From an uncultured Polaribacter sp. (GTDB taxonomy: Bacteria > Bacteroidota > Bacteroidia > Flavobacteriales > Flavobacteriaceae): a stretch of DNA of 64,000 nt. Below are positions 1 through 8,076 of the stretch, piece by piece. Both the position numbers and the translations under genes were made by a program. The notes below the pieces were generated by a model. That model saw nothing but the letters and a program-made list of their open reading frames with translations. It searched no databases and had not been told where the DNA came from. Position 1 is the stretch's first letter, and the number at the start of each line of letters is the position of its first letter. The stretch covers positions 1 to 64,000 of the forward strand of contig NZ_CANMVP010000002.1 of assembly GCF_947501385.1 (NCBI RefSeq), in the 5' to 3' direction.

Positions 1-51
1 TTTCTGCTCATTCTTAAAAATACGAAATTCTTCAAAAAAATGCAAAAAAAA

Positions 52-73
52 AGACTGCCTTTTCAGACAGCCT
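52..73 (-). terminator. Rho-independent terminator of the CHRD lipoprotein gene
   Basis: Read on the minus strand, the arms at 73-66 and 59-52 form an 8-bp stem with two G-U pairs and a short A-rich loop, followed by a run of nine T. It lies about 30 bases past the stop codon of the CHRD gene. The first 50 bases of the window hold nothing else that I can recognise. Confidence 0.7.
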
Positions 74-100
74 CTTTAATTTATTAAATGATAAACTTAA

Positions 101-2023
101 TTATTCATTAGAACCAATGTTTCCTTGTGCTACAATAGTTCCTAATGCTGCTGCACTTAAATGTACATTGATATAACCATCATAGGTTAAAATTTCATCG
201 TATGTAACAGCTGTATTATTATCTAAAGATCCTACTTGTGTACTACTTAAACCTGTATCTCCATCTACAGTATTAAAAGTAAATGCAATTGCTCCTCCCG
301 TTGCTGCATCATTTTCATGAATATGCGCAGGATGCATTCCACCTTGAGGCGTATTTAAAATTGATAAAACAGCCAATGCAGTTCCGTTTACTCTTTTATA
401 GAAAGTAGCGGATCCTGATATTCCTGTTACATCTTTTTCAGCTAACGCATAAGCCTTAGAGTCTCCAGTTAAATCATTTTGTCCTATATCTCCTTGTGCT
501 ACAATCGTTCCTAATGCATTTGCACTCAAATGAACATTTACATATCCATCTAAACCTTCAATATCTGCGTACACGAAAGCAGAACCGTCATCATAAGTAG
601 CAACGTTAGTTGCACTCATTCCCGTATCTCCATTTACTGCTGTAAAAGAAAATAAGATGTCTCCACCTTCCACTGCGGTATTTGCATGAATATGTGCTGG
701 GTGCATTCCTCCTGCTGGAGTTCCGCTTAGCATGATTTCAGCTAAAGCTTCTCCGTTTACTCTTTCAGAGAAAGTAATATCTCCAGAAATTCCAGCTACT
801 GCTTTTTCGCCTAAATCATAGGTTTTTGTAGTTCCTGTTAAGTCATTTTGACCAATATCTCCTTGGGCTACAATTGTTCCTAGTGCATTTGCACTTAAAT
901 GAACATTTACATATCCATCTAAACCTTCAATATCTGAATACATAAATGCAGATCCATCATCAAAAGCAGCTAGGTTAGTTGCACTCATTCCCGTATCTCC
1001 ATTTACTGCTGTAAAAGAAAATAAGATATCTCCACCTTCCACTGCGGTATTTGCATGAATATGTGCTGGGTGCATTCCTCCTGCTGGAGTTCCGCTTAGC
1101 ATGATTTCAGCTAAAGCTTCTCCATTTACTCTTTCAGAGAAAGTAATATCTCCAGAAATTCCAGCTACTGCTTTTTCGCCTAAATCATAGGTTTTTGTAG
1201 TTCCTGTTAAGTCATTTTGACCAATATCTCCTTGGGCTACAATTGTTCCTAGTGCATTTGCACTTAAATGCACATTTACATACCCATCTAAACCTTCGAT
1301 TTCCGAAAAATTATATGTATCAAAATTAGTTGCACTCATTCCTGTATCTCCATTCACAGAAGTAAATGTTAGCAAGATATCACCACCTTCTACCGCAGTA
1401 TTTGCATGGATATGGGCTGGATGCATTCCCCCATCAGGAGTTCCGCTTAACTTGATTTCAGCTAAAACTTCTCCGTTAGCTCTTTCATAAAAAGTTATGT
1501 CTCCAGAAATTCCAACAACTGCTTTTTCTCCTAAATCATACATTTTTGTAGTTCCTGTCAAGTCATTTTGACCAATATCTCCTTGCGCTACAATAGTTCC
1601 TAATTCGGTTGCACTTAAATGAACATTAATGTATCCATCAAAATTTAGCAATTGATCATATGTTAAAGAAGTACCATCATTTAATGCATTCACCGTGATA
1701 CTACTTTTTCCAGTATCTCCATTAACAGGCTGTAAAGTTAAAGCGATATCTCCACCTTCTACTGCTGTATTGAAATGTATATGAGCTGGATGTTCTCCTC
1801 CAGCAGGAGTTCCAGAAATATCTAAAACCACAGTTACAGATGCATCTGTATTTTCTATAAAAGTTGCTGAGCCTGAAATTCCTGTGACAGCTTTTTCACC
1901 TAAATCATAGATAGTTGTTTTACCAGATGGTAATGGTAACATTATTTCATCGTCATTATTATTACAGTTGTAAAACAATAATGACATTGCAATTACTATT
2001 ACAATTGAATTTAATTTTTTCAT
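101..2023 (-). CDS. Lipoprotein with five tandem CHRD domains
   Basis: 640 residues. The N-terminus is a lipoprotein signal with the lipobox ending at Cys20 (LFYNC), followed by an acidic/Asn-rich tether, so the protein should be anchored in an outer or inner membrane leaflet. Five CHRD units follow, starting near residues 39, 162, 279, 402 and 525, with a usual period of 123 residues; unit 2 is about six residues shorter. Each unit carries HPAHIH, GGDI, NGDTG, DGY(I/V)NVHLS and LGTIVAQGDIG. CHRD domains are known from chordin and from many bacterial exported proteins, but their bacterial role is not established. The His cluster in every unit could bind metal; that is inference. Monocistronic, with its own terminator. 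Confidence 0.9.
   Translation of the reverse strand: MKKLNSIVIVIAMSLLFYNCNNNDDEIMLPLPSGKTTIYDLGEKAVTGISGSATFIENTDASVTVVLDISGTPAGGEHPAHIHFNTAVEGGDIALTLQPVNGDTGKSSITVNALNDGTSLTYDQLLNFDGYINVHLSATELGTIVAQGDIGQNDLTGTTKMYDLGEKAVVGISGDITFYERANGEVLAEIKLSGTPDGGMHPAHIHANTAVEGGDILLTFTSVNGDTGMSATNFDTYNFSEIEGLDGYVNVHLSANALGTIVAQGDIGQNDLTGTTKTYDLGEKAVAGISGDITFSERVNGEALAEIMLSGTPAGGMHPAHIHANTAVEGGDILFSFTAVNGDTGMSATNLAAFDDGSAFMYSDIEGLDGYVNVHLSANALGTIVAQGDIGQNDLTGTTKTYDLGEKAVAGISGDITFSERVNGEALAEIMLSGTPAGGMHPAHIHANTAVEGGDILFSFTAVNGDTGMSATNVATYDDGSAFVYADIEGLDGYVNVHLSANALGTIVAQGDIGQNDLTGDSKAYALAEKDVTGISGSATFYKRVNGTALAVLSILNTPQGGMHPAHIHENDAATGGAIAFTFNTVDGDTGLSSTQVGSLDNNTAVTYDEILTYDGYINVHLSAAALGTIVAQGNIGSNE
604..1270 (-). 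repeat. Near-identical 369-bp tandem repeat inside the CHRD gene
   Basis: Bases from about 604 to 901 recur 369 bp further on, at about 973-1270. Over roughly 295 bp I count only two differences (659 versus 1028, and 755 versus 1124). These segments span the junctions of CHRD units 2/3/4. The other units differ much more, so units 3 and 4 look recently duplicated or homogenised by gene conversion. Confidence 0.9.
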
Positions 2024-2346
2024 GATATTTTTGTTTAATTATTTCAATGTAAAGTTAAACAACTTTAATCTTTATTTTTTGTGCTATTTATAATTTTAAC
2101 AAACCTTTAGTAATTCGAGAATAATATAAAAATCAAAACAAGTCGTTATTTAAGCTAAAAAAAAGAGACAATATAAAATATTTTTCTACAAAAAAAATGA
2201 TGAAATGAAGTTTAGTAAAAACATAAACAGTTTATGTTTAATGACATATATTTAAACATTTTAAAGAGATTTATTCGATTATCTTAATTAAGAAAAAAGA
2301 TATAAATAAAAAACTGAAAAAATTATTAATAATTTTAATTTGAAAC
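2024..2346. other. AT-rich spacer without a recognisable gene
   Basis: This 323-bp spacer lies between the start of the CHRD gene and the end of the HMG-CoA lyase-like gene. I see no credible ORF. The only structured piece is a 9-bp inverted repeat with a CAG loop at 2219-2239 (arms AAACATAAA and TTTATGTTT), which could be an operator or a weak hairpin. Confidence 0.5.
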
Positions 2347-3204
2347 TTAATCAAAAACCTCTAAAGCTTTATTGTAAGCACTTTCAAAACTCATGGGTTT
2401 TATATTTGTATTTGCTTTTTCAGCAGTAAAATAAGAAAGTAATTTTTCTGTAGGCATGTTTCCTGTTAGTTCATCTTTTGCCATTGGGCAACCTCCATAG
2501 CCTTTTATAGCACCATCAAAACGGCAACAACCTGCTTTAAAAGCTGCATCTACTTTTTCGTGCCATTTGTCTGGTGTTGTGTGTAAATGTGCACCAAATT
2601 CAATTGCTGGATATTCTGGAATTAAGTTTGAAAATAGGTAATCAATTACTTCGGGTGTAGAACTACCAATCGTGTCTGAAAGCGATAAAATTTTTACACC
2701 CATTTTAGACAATTTCTCTGTCCACTCGCCTACGATTTCCACATTCCAAGGATCTCCATATGGATTTCCAAATCCCATAGATAAATAGGCAACTACTTCT
2801 TTTTTAGATTTGTCTGCAATATTTAAAATGGTATCTAAAGCTTCTATAGATTGCGCAATTGTTTTGTGCGTATTTCGCATTTGAAAATTTTCTGAAATTG
2901 AAAAAGGATACCCTAGATAATCAATCTCTTCGAATTGTGCAGCGTCACTTGCACCTCTTACATTTGCAATAATGGCCAACAATTTACTTTCGGTATTAGA
3001 CAAATCTAATTTCGCTAAGACGTCTGCAGTATCTCTCATTTGCGGAATTGCCTTTGGAGACACAAAACTGCCAAAATCAATAGTATCAAAACCTACTTTT
3101 AATAGCGAATTGATATACAATGCTTTCTTTTCTGTAGCAATAAAATGAGATTTTATTCCTTGCATCGCATCTCTAGGACATTCTATGATTTTGACTTTTT
3201 TCAT
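2347..3204 (-). CDS. Hydroxymethylglutaryl-CoA lyase family protein
   Basis: 285-residue TIM-barrel enzyme of the HMGL-like family, which cleaves HMG-CoA to acetoacetate and acetyl-CoA in leucine and ketone breakdown. Visible landmarks are the opening CPRDAMQG (metal ligand Asp12 in place of the usual PRDGLQ), the ligand pair in GAHLH (His206, His208), and the lyase signature with GGCP (Cys239) and TGN (Asn249). The start was set at 3204, not the longer reading frame to 3324, because a TTG-18-TATCTTTG promoter ends five bases before this ATG and the family begins with the short MKKVKIIE sequence. It is divergent from the MFS gene across about 80 bp. The exact substrate could be a related 3-hydroxyacyl-CoA. 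Confidence 0.85.
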   Translation of the reverse strand: MKKVKIIECPRDAMQGIKSHFIATEKKALYINSLLKVGFDTIDFGSFVSPKAIPQMRDTADVLAKLDLSNTESKLLAIIANVRGASDAAQFEEIDYLGYPFSISENFQMRNTHKTIAQSIEALDTILNIADKSKKEVVAYLSMGFGNPYGDPWNVEIVGEWTEKLSKMGVKILSLSDTIGSSTPEVIDYLFSNLIPEYPAIEFGAHLHTTPDKWHEKVDAAFKAGCCRFDGAIKGYGGCPMAKDELTGNMPTEKLLSYFTAEKANTNIKPMSFESAYNKALEVFD

Positions 3205-3209
3205 CTTCT

Positions 3210-3238
3210 CAAAGATATATAAACTAATGAAGTTGCAA
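3210..3238 (-). promoter_or_regulatory. Promoter of the HMG-CoA lyase-like gene
   Basis: On the minus strand, TTG (3238-3236), an 18-bp spacer and TATCTTTG (3217-3210) match the Bacteroidota -33/-7 consensus. Only five bases separate the -7 box from the ATG, so the transcript may be leaderless or almost so. Confidence 0.7.
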
Positions 3239-3249
3239 AATGTTTTCAG

Positions 3250-3278
3250 TTGATTATTACATCCTTTTTGTACTTTCG
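3250..3278 (+). promoter_or_regulatory. Probable promoter of the MFS gene
   Basis: TTG at 3250-3252, an 18-bp spacer and TACTTTCG at 3271-3278, one mismatch from TAnnTTTG, eight bases before the ATG at 3287. It is back to back with the lyase promoter. Confidence 0.45.
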
Positions 3279-3286
3279 TTCTCTTT

Positions 3287-4459
3287 ATGAAGAAATCGAA
3301 TTTTATACTTCCCATCATTGTCATTTCTCAGTTTTGTTGTACTTCTTTGTGGTTTGCAGGAAACGCTGTATTGAATGATTTGATCGTAAACTTCAATTTA
3401 AGTAGCAACGCTTTGCAAAATTTGACTTCTGCGGTGCAGTTTGGTTTTATAGTAGGAACACTTTTGTTCGCTTTATTTACAATTGTAGATCGATTTTCTC
3501 CTTCTAAAGTGTTTTTTATATGCGCGATTTTAGGCGCGCTGTTTAATAGTTGCTTGATTTTAGAGCGCAACACATTATCTAGCTTAGTTTTATTGCGTTT
3601 TTTAACAGGATTTTTCTTAGCTGGAATTTATCCTGTGGGCATGAAAATCGCTACAGACTATTATCAGAAAGGTTTGGGTAGATCCTTAGGTTTTTTGGTG
3701 GGCGCTTTGGTTTTAGGAACCGCTTTGCCTCATTTGTTAAAAGACATCATGCCAAGTTTTTCTTGGAAAAACATCATACTCTTTATTTCTATCTTAGCCA
3801 TTTTTGGAGGATTTCTATTGTTTCTTTTGGTACCAAATGGACCTTATAGGAAAAAGGGAACCTCTTTAGATTTTTCTATCAGTTATAAAGTTTTTAAAAA
3901 CACCACTTTTAGAAAAGCTGCTTTTGGTTATTTCGGCCATATGTGGGAATTGTACACCTTTTGGGCATTTGTACCTATATTTCTAAAAATCTATGATGAT
4001 TTGTATGCTTCAGTTCATTTTAATATTCCTTTACTTTCTTTTTTGATTATAGGAATTGGAAGTATTTCTTGTGTTCTAGGAAGTTATTTAGCTGCAAGAT
4101 TCGGAACTAAGAAAATAGCTTTTTCATCTTTATTACTATCTTGTATTTGCTGTTTAGCTTCTCCATTCTTTTTTATGATTGAAAATGAAATCATATTTAT
4201 GCTATTCTTACTTTTCTGGGGAATGGTGGTTATTGCAGATTCGCCTTTATTTTCTACTTTGGTTGCGCAAAATGCTCCTGAAAAAGACAAAGGAACTGCG
4301 CTTACGATTGTCAATTGTATTGGTTTTTCTATCACCATTATTAGCATTCAAATTATAAGTCAGCTATACAATTTAACGAATTCTAACTTTGTATTTTTAA
4401 TGCTAGCAATTGGTCCTATTTTGGGCTTGATTGCTTTAAGAGAGAAAGAACTATTTTAA
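3287..4459 (+). CDS. Major facilitator superfamily transporter
   Basis: 390 residues with about twelve hydrophobic helices and short loops, as expected of an inner-membrane MFS carrier. The N-terminal part has a conserved-looking SLWFAGNAVL segment in helix 1 and a G-R-SLGFLVG region after helix 4 (near residues 130-140). I cannot assign the substrate: the family includes nitrate, sugar and drug carriers, and the neighbours (a lyase and a thioredoxin) do not decide it. The ATG at 3287 follows the promoter directly. Confidence is high for the family and low for function. Confidence 0.85.
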   Translation: MKKSNFILPIIVISQFCCTSLWFAGNAVLNDLIVNFNLSSNALQNLTSAVQFGFIVGTLLFALFTIVDRFSPSKVFFICAILGALFNSCLILERNTLSSLVLLRFLTGFFLAGIYPVGMKIATDYYQKGLGRSLGFLVGALVLGTALPHLLKDIMPSFSWKNIILFISILAIFGGFLLFLLVPNGPYRKKGTSLDFSISYKVFKNTTFRKAAFGYFGHMWELYTFWAFVPIFLKIYDDLYASVHFNIPLLSFLIIGIGSISCVLGSYLAARFGTKKIAFSSLLLSCICCLASPFFFMIENEIIFMLFLLFWGMVVIADSPLFSTLVAQNAPEKDKGTALTIVNCIGFSITIISIQIISQLYNLTNSNFVFLMLAIGPILGLIALREKELF

Positions 4460-4477
4460 ATCCTAATGTTTTCACTC

Positions 4478-4500
4478 TTGATTTTCTCCTCAAAAAAATA
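4478..4500. repeat. Copy 1 of an exact 23-bp intergenic repeat
   Basis: The segment containing ATTTTCTCCTCAAAAAAAT is repeated exactly at 36202-36224. Both copies start 18 bases after a plus-strand stop codon, and weaker similarity continues on each side (for example ACTTAGCTA here, ACTTAACTA there). Function unknown. Confidence 0.75.
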
Positions 4501-4555
4501 TAACTTAGCTAATTCCAAAACATCGGAATTAAAAAATAGGTAAAAAACACACGCT

Positions 4556-5077
4556 ATGAAAACTAAAATATTAATACTTTTTACAGCTGCTTTATTTACA
4601 ATAAATTTCCAAATAAAAGCACAAGAAAGCACTTCTAATTTATTAAAAAAAGCAACTGCAAAAGCAAAAAAAGAAAAGAAAGCCATCTTTATAAAGTTTG
4701 AGGCTTCCTGGTGTGGTTGGTGTCATAAAATGACCAAAGACATGAATGCAAAGAGCACAAAAAAATTCTTTGAAGATAATTATGTAATAGTGCCAGTTGT
4801 TGTAAATGAATCTAAAGGAAAAGAGAATTTAGAAAACCCTGGTGCCAGAGATTTGTTAAAGAAATACAAAGGAGATAAAGCCGGTTTACCTTTCTGGTTA
4901 ATTTTAGATGCAGATTTGCATATAATTACAGATTCTTATGATGCTAACGGTCAGAATTTAGGGGGTCCTGCAAGTGTAGAAGAAGTGAAAGAATTTATCA
5001 AAAAGATAAAAAAAACAGCCAAAAAAATTACGGATGAAGATGTTGCCAATATTACAGAACAATTTGTAAAAATATAG
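4556..5077 (+). CDS. Periplasmic thioredoxin-fold protein (CGWC active site)
   Basis: 173 residues. A signal peptide (residues 1 to about 22, ending IKAQ) is followed by a thioredoxin-like domain with the redox site SWCGWCHKM (Cys53 and Cys56) and the cis-Pro segment GLPFWLI. The C-terminal tail is Lys-rich. This resembles thioredoxin_7/DUF255-like exported redox proteins, which reduce or isomerise disulfides in the periplasm, or assist cytochrome maturation in other bacteria. The partner is unknown. It stands alone, with a terminator just downstream and a copy of the 23-bp repeat upstream. Confidence 0.85.
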   Translation: MKTKILILFTAALFTINFQIKAQESTSNLLKKATAKAKKEKKAIFIKFEASWCGWCHKMTKDMNAKSTKKFFEDNYVIVPVVVNESKGKENLENPGARDLLKKYKGDKAGLPFWLILDADLHIITDSYDANGQNLGGPASVEEVKEFIKKIKKTAKKITDEDVANITEQFVKI

Positions 5078-5097
5078 ATCAAGTTTACACAAAAGAG

Positions 5098-5122
5098 CTC
5101 AAGTCTTAAAACTTGAGTTTTT
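5098..5122 (+). terminator. Terminator of the thioredoxin-fold gene
   Basis: CTCAAGT (5098-5104) pairs with ACTTGAG (5111-5117) and is followed by five T, 20 bases past the stop codon. It belongs to a set of similar palindromes centred on TTAAAA or TTTTAAAA at 5612, 7648, 10413 and 11208. Confidence 0.8.
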
Positions 5123-5215
5123 AACTTTATGGATTCCTAACAAAGCTAATGTTGAGTAATAATTCTACATTAATTGGATCTTTTAATTTTATTCCAATCA
5201 AAAAAACATTAATAA

Positions 5216-5596
5216 CTACGACGATTGTGGTGGGATTTCTGGCAATTTATTTTTAAAACTTGGTGCGTTATCTCTGTAAGAAACTAGTTTCTTCTTAGAT
5301 ACCAAAACGAGCAAATCTTCATCTAAAGTAAATAAAGTACCTGTTCTAAAAGAAGCCAATAATAGTTTTTCTAATTCAACAATTGCCTCACTTAATGAGA
5401 ATTTCTTGAATTTATGCTCTTCAGTATAACGGTATTTAAATTCGAAGGTTTCTTTTCCATCAATGGTAAATAAACGCATGTATACATTTAACAAGCCCTC
5501 ACTCTTTTTAATAGGTTTGCTTAAGGTTAGCTTTACAAAAGCGTCATTTGTAAGGCTTTGTTGTAATGTTTCAAAAAAAACTTTAAATTCACTCAT
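5216..5596 (-). CDS. Conserved hypothetical protein, 126 residues
   Basis: A cytoplasmic protein with no signal peptide or membrane segment. From memory of the family, its layout (KLTLSKP, a YRYTEEHK stretch, then LFTLDEDLLVL) resembles the N-terminal part of larger Bacteroidota SAM-dependent methyltransferases of about 390 residues, but no methyltransferase domain follows here. It could be a stand-alone relative or a truncated remnant; the frame ends cleanly with a proline-rich tail. A TATCTTTG box lies four bases before its ATG. Role unknown. Confidence 0.7.
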   Translation of the reverse strand: MSEFKVFFETLQQSLTNDAFVKLTLSKPIKKSEGLLNVYMRLFTIDGKETFEFKYRYTEEHKFKKFSLSEAIVELEKLLLASFRTGTLFTLDEDLLVLVSKKKLVSYRDNAPSFKNKLPEIPPQSS

Positions 5597-5600
5597 ACTG

Positions 5601-5608
5601 CAAAGATA
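5601..5608 (-). promoter_or_regulatory. -7 box of the 126-residue hypothetical gene
   Basis: TATCTTTG on the minus strand, four bases before the ATG at 5596. I see no TTG at the usual distance; the palindrome at 5612-5637 occupies that region instead and may modulate this promoter. Confidence 0.5.
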
Positions 5609-5611
5609 AAA

Positions 5612-5637
5612 AAGCTCAAGTTTTAAAACTTGAGCTT
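5612..5637 (-). terminator. 26-bp perfect palindrome, probable typA terminator
   Basis: Perfect inverted repeat with arms beginning AAGCTCAAG and centre TTTTAAAA, followed on the minus strand by a T-rich stretch. It lies downstream of typA (stop at 5721) and just upstream of the next minus-strand gene, so it could end the first transcript and also overlap the second promoter. Confidence 0.65.
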
Positions 5638-5669
5638 GTGGTATTTTATAATTTACTATTGATTATTAG

Positions 5670-5689
5670 ATTCCTGCCTTCGCAGGAAT
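5670..5689. repeat. Dispersed hairpin repeat, family A, copy 1
   Basis: ATTCCTGC-CTTC-GCAGGAAT, followed by GACA. It has the same 8-bp stem and 4-base loop as the copies at 14060, 34990 and 55514 (ATTCCCGT-TTTC-ACGGGAAT), but two stem pairs are changed on both sides so that pairing is kept. Confidence 0.85.
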
Positions 5690-5720
5690 GACAATAACTC
5701 TTAATACTTTAATAAAAAAA

Positions 5721-7493
5721 TTATGCTTTAAAAGTAATTTTACGCATACGTAAGCTTTCTGGAGTCACTTCTAAATACTCATCTGCTTTAATGTATTCCA
5801 TATTTTCTTCTAGAGAAAAATCTATTTTAGGAGCAATTTTCATGGCATCATCTGTTCCCGATTTACGCATGTTTGTCAATTGCTTTCCTTTAATTAAGTT
5901 TACAGCCATATCATCTGATTTGCTGTTTTCTCCAATTACTTGACCAACGTAAATTTCTTGATTGATATCAATAAAGAAACGTCCTCTATCTTGTAAACGG
6001 TTTAATGCATAAGCAGTTGCTTTACCAGCAGCAGATGAAACAATAGCTCCTTTAATTTCTTCTGTAAAGTCTCCTTTATAAGGACCATATTCAGAAAAAC
6101 GATGATTGATAATTGCAGTACCTGCAGTAGCTGTTAAAATTCTGTTTCTTAAACCAATCAAGCCACGAGATGGTATTGTAAATTCTAAGTGTTGTAAATC
6201 TCCTTTAGGCTCCATAATCATTAAATCTCCCTTACGTAAAGAAACTAAGTTTACAGCTTTCGAAGCCACTTCTTCTGGCACATCAATAGATAATGTTTCC
6301 ATGGGTTCGTGTTTCTTACCATCAATCATTTTAATAATTACTTGCGGTCTTCCCACTTGCAATTCATAGCCTTCTCTACGCATGGTTTCAATTAAAACAG
6401 ATAGGTGTAAAACTCCACGTCCAAAAACATTAAATTTATCTTCAGAATCTGTAGTTTCAACTTTTAATGCTAAATTCTTTTCTAATTCTTTAAACAGTCT
6501 GTCTCTAATGTGACGAGAGGTTACATATTTTCCTTCTTTCCCAAAGAAAGGAGAGTTGTTAATGGTAAACAACATACTCATGGTAGGTTGATCTATTTCT
6601 GTTCTTGGCAACGCTTCTGGATTTTCTAAATCTGCAATGGTATCACCAATTTCAAAACCATCAATACCTGTAATTGCACAAATATCTCCACAAGGCACTT
6701 TGTCTACCTGCGCTTTACCCATTCCTTCGAATACGTGTAATTCTTTAATTCTTACTTTTTTGGTTGAACCATCAGCTTTACATAACATGTAATCTTTACC
6801 TACTTCTAAATCTCCTCTAAAAACACGTCCAATAGCTATTCTACCTGTAAAAGAAGAAAAGTCTAAAGAAGTAATTTGCATTTGCGGTGTTCCTTCGTTA
6901 TATGTAGTTGCTGGAATCGATTCTAAAACAGCATCTAATAATGGAATGATATTATCAGTTTCATTTTTCCAATCTGTAGACATCCAATTGTTCTTTGCAG
7001 AACCATAAATAGTTGCAAAATCTAATTGCTCTTCTGTAGCTTCTAATGCAAACATTAAATCGAAAACTTTTTCATGTACAATATCTGGCGTACAGTTTTC
7101 TTTATCCACTTTATTTACAACTACAATTGGTGTTAATCCTAATTCTAAAGCTTTACCTAGTACAAAACGAGTTTGTGGCATTGGACCTTCAAATGCATCT
7201 ACTAATAATAAAACACCATCAGCCATTTTTAAAACACGCTCTACCTCTCCACCAAAATCGGCGTGACCAGGAGTATCAATAACATTTATTTTTGTATTTT
7301 TATACATTACAGAAACGTTTTTAGAAAGAATTGTAATTCCTCTTTCTCTTTCTAAATCGTTGTTATCTAACAATAAATCTGTACGTTCTTTACGATCGTC
7401 TAGCACCTTTGCTTGATCTATAATTTTATCTACTAAAGTTGTTTTTCCGTGATCGACGTGGGCAATAATTGCGATGTTTCTAATTTCCTGCAT
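5721..7493 (-). CDS. typA: Ribosome-associated GTPase TypA/BipA
   Basis: 590 residues, full length for TypA. The GTPase domain shows the P-loop AHVDHGKTT (about 11-19), the DTPGHADFGGEVERV switch region and the NKVDKENC specificity motif. Beta-barrel, EF-G-like and TypA-specific C-terminal domains follow. TypA binds the ribosome and helps 50S assembly and growth under cold or stress. The start at 7493 was preferred to an in-frame ATG at 7547 because TTG-21-TACTTTTG lies between them and TypA proteins begin close to this MQEIRNIAIIAH sequence. Monocistronic. Confidence 0.97.
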   Translation of the reverse strand: MQEIRNIAIIAHVDHGKTTLVDKIIDQAKVLDDRKERTDLLLDNNDLERERGITILSKNVSVMYKNTKINVIDTPGHADFGGEVERVLKMADGVLLLVDAFEGPMPQTRFVLGKALELGLTPIVVVNKVDKENCTPDIVHEKVFDLMFALEATEEQLDFATIYGSAKNNWMSTDWKNETDNIIPLLDAVLESIPATTYNEGTPQMQITSLDFSSFTGRIAIGRVFRGDLEVGKDYMLCKADGSTKKVRIKELHVFEGMGKAQVDKVPCGDICAITGIDGFEIGDTIADLENPEALPRTEIDQPTMSMLFTINNSPFFGKEGKYVTSRHIRDRLFKELEKNLALKVETTDSEDKFNVFGRGVLHLSVLIETMRREGYELQVGRPQVIIKMIDGKKHEPMETLSIDVPEEVASKAVNLVSLRKGDLMIMEPKGDLQHLEFTIPSRGLIGLRNRILTATAGTAIINHRFSEYGPYKGDFTEEIKGAIVSSAAGKATAYALNRLQDRGRFFIDINQEIYVGQVIGENSKSDDMAVNLIKGKQLTNMRKSGTDDAMKIAPKIDFSLEENMEYIKADEYLEVTPESLRMRKITFKA

Positions 7494-7515
7494 TTGTACT
7501 TTCTTAAATTTCGTG

Positions 7516-7547
7516 CAAAAGTAGTTGTTTCTAAGTAATTTAAACAA
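7516..7547 (-). promoter_or_regulatory. typA promoter
   Basis: TTG at 7547-7545, a 21-bp spacer and TACTTTTG at 7523-7516 on the minus strand, about 22 bases upstream of the chosen ATG. Confidence 0.65.
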
Positions 7548-7647
7548 ATTCTAACCGCTTATTTTTAGTTGCTGATGATTCTTAAACGGTTATTGTAGGA
7601 AATATGGCTATTTTTAAAGATCTTTCTAAATAATTATCTAATATATA

Positions 7648-7680
7648 AAACCCTTCAGGTTTTAAAAACCTGAAGGGTTT
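7648..7680 (-). terminator. 33-bp palindrome, terminator of the proline dehydrogenase/LETM1-like operon
   Basis: Perfect 16-bp arms beginning AAACCCTTCAGG around a single A, with T-rich flanks on either strand. It lies about 105 bp past the stop of the LETM1-like gene. A close relative (CCTTCAGG/CCTGAAG) is found at 11208-11238. Confidence 0.7.
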
Positions 7681-7785
7681 GTATGTCGTAATTTAAATTT
7701 TAAATTTTTCAGAATTAAAAAAGTTGCCAAAATGTTCGATCAGACATCTAACTATTCTGCATCTATATGACTTCCAAACTAAAAG

Positions 7786-8076
7786 TTATCTTTCTTTTGG
7801 AGCATCTCTAAATGCTGAGGGTAAAATATCTGGTATTAATTTTATTAAAAGTGGTAATAACAGCGCACCTCCAGGAAGCATAAAAACAGTAAATGCGGGT
7901 ATTACTTTACAAATATCTAATAATTGAATTTTAATTTTTAACCGCTCCTCTTCTGTTAATTGTGTATGCGTCGCTTTTTTTATTAGATGCATTGCTTCTT
8001 TACTTTGTATCAACTCTTGGTGAAGTCTCAACTTATTTCTATGAAGCAACATCTTTATTTCATCTAAAGTTTGCAT
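7786..8076 (-). CDS. Short LETM1-like protein
   Basis: 96 residues. An N-terminal helical region (KLRLHQELIQSKEAMHLI) is followed by LTEEERLKIK and a strongly conserved hydrophobic core around PAFTVFMLPGGALLLPLL and DILPSAF. These match the ribosome-binding-like C-terminal part of LETM1 and of the Bacteroidota protein called LETM1-related biofilm-associated protein, normally about 400 residues, so this is a stand-alone C-terminal module. One hydrophobic segment suggests membrane association. Its ATG shares one base with the stop of proline dehydrogenase (TAATG), implying translational coupling. The function of the bacterial family is unclear. Confidence 0.75.
   Translation of the reverse strand: MQTLDEIKMLLHRNKLRLHQELIQSKEAMHLIKKATHTQLTEEERLKIKIQLLDICKVIPAFTVFMLPGGALLLPLLIKLIPDILPSAFRDAPKER

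Noticed and set aside
2347..3324. Longer reading of the HMG-CoA lyase gene with a 40-residue N-terminal extension
   Set aside because: The extension reads across the gene's own promoter and into the divergent MFS gene, and the family starts at the internal Met.
3328..3573. Minus-strand ORF of 81 residues inside the MFS gene
   Set aside because: It lies wholly antisense to an intact transporter gene, has no family-like sequence and no promoter of its own.
7724..7927. Plus-strand ORF of 67 residues overlapping the LETM1-like gene
   Set aside because: Most of it is antisense to a recognisable protein, and the remaining upstream part has no coding character.
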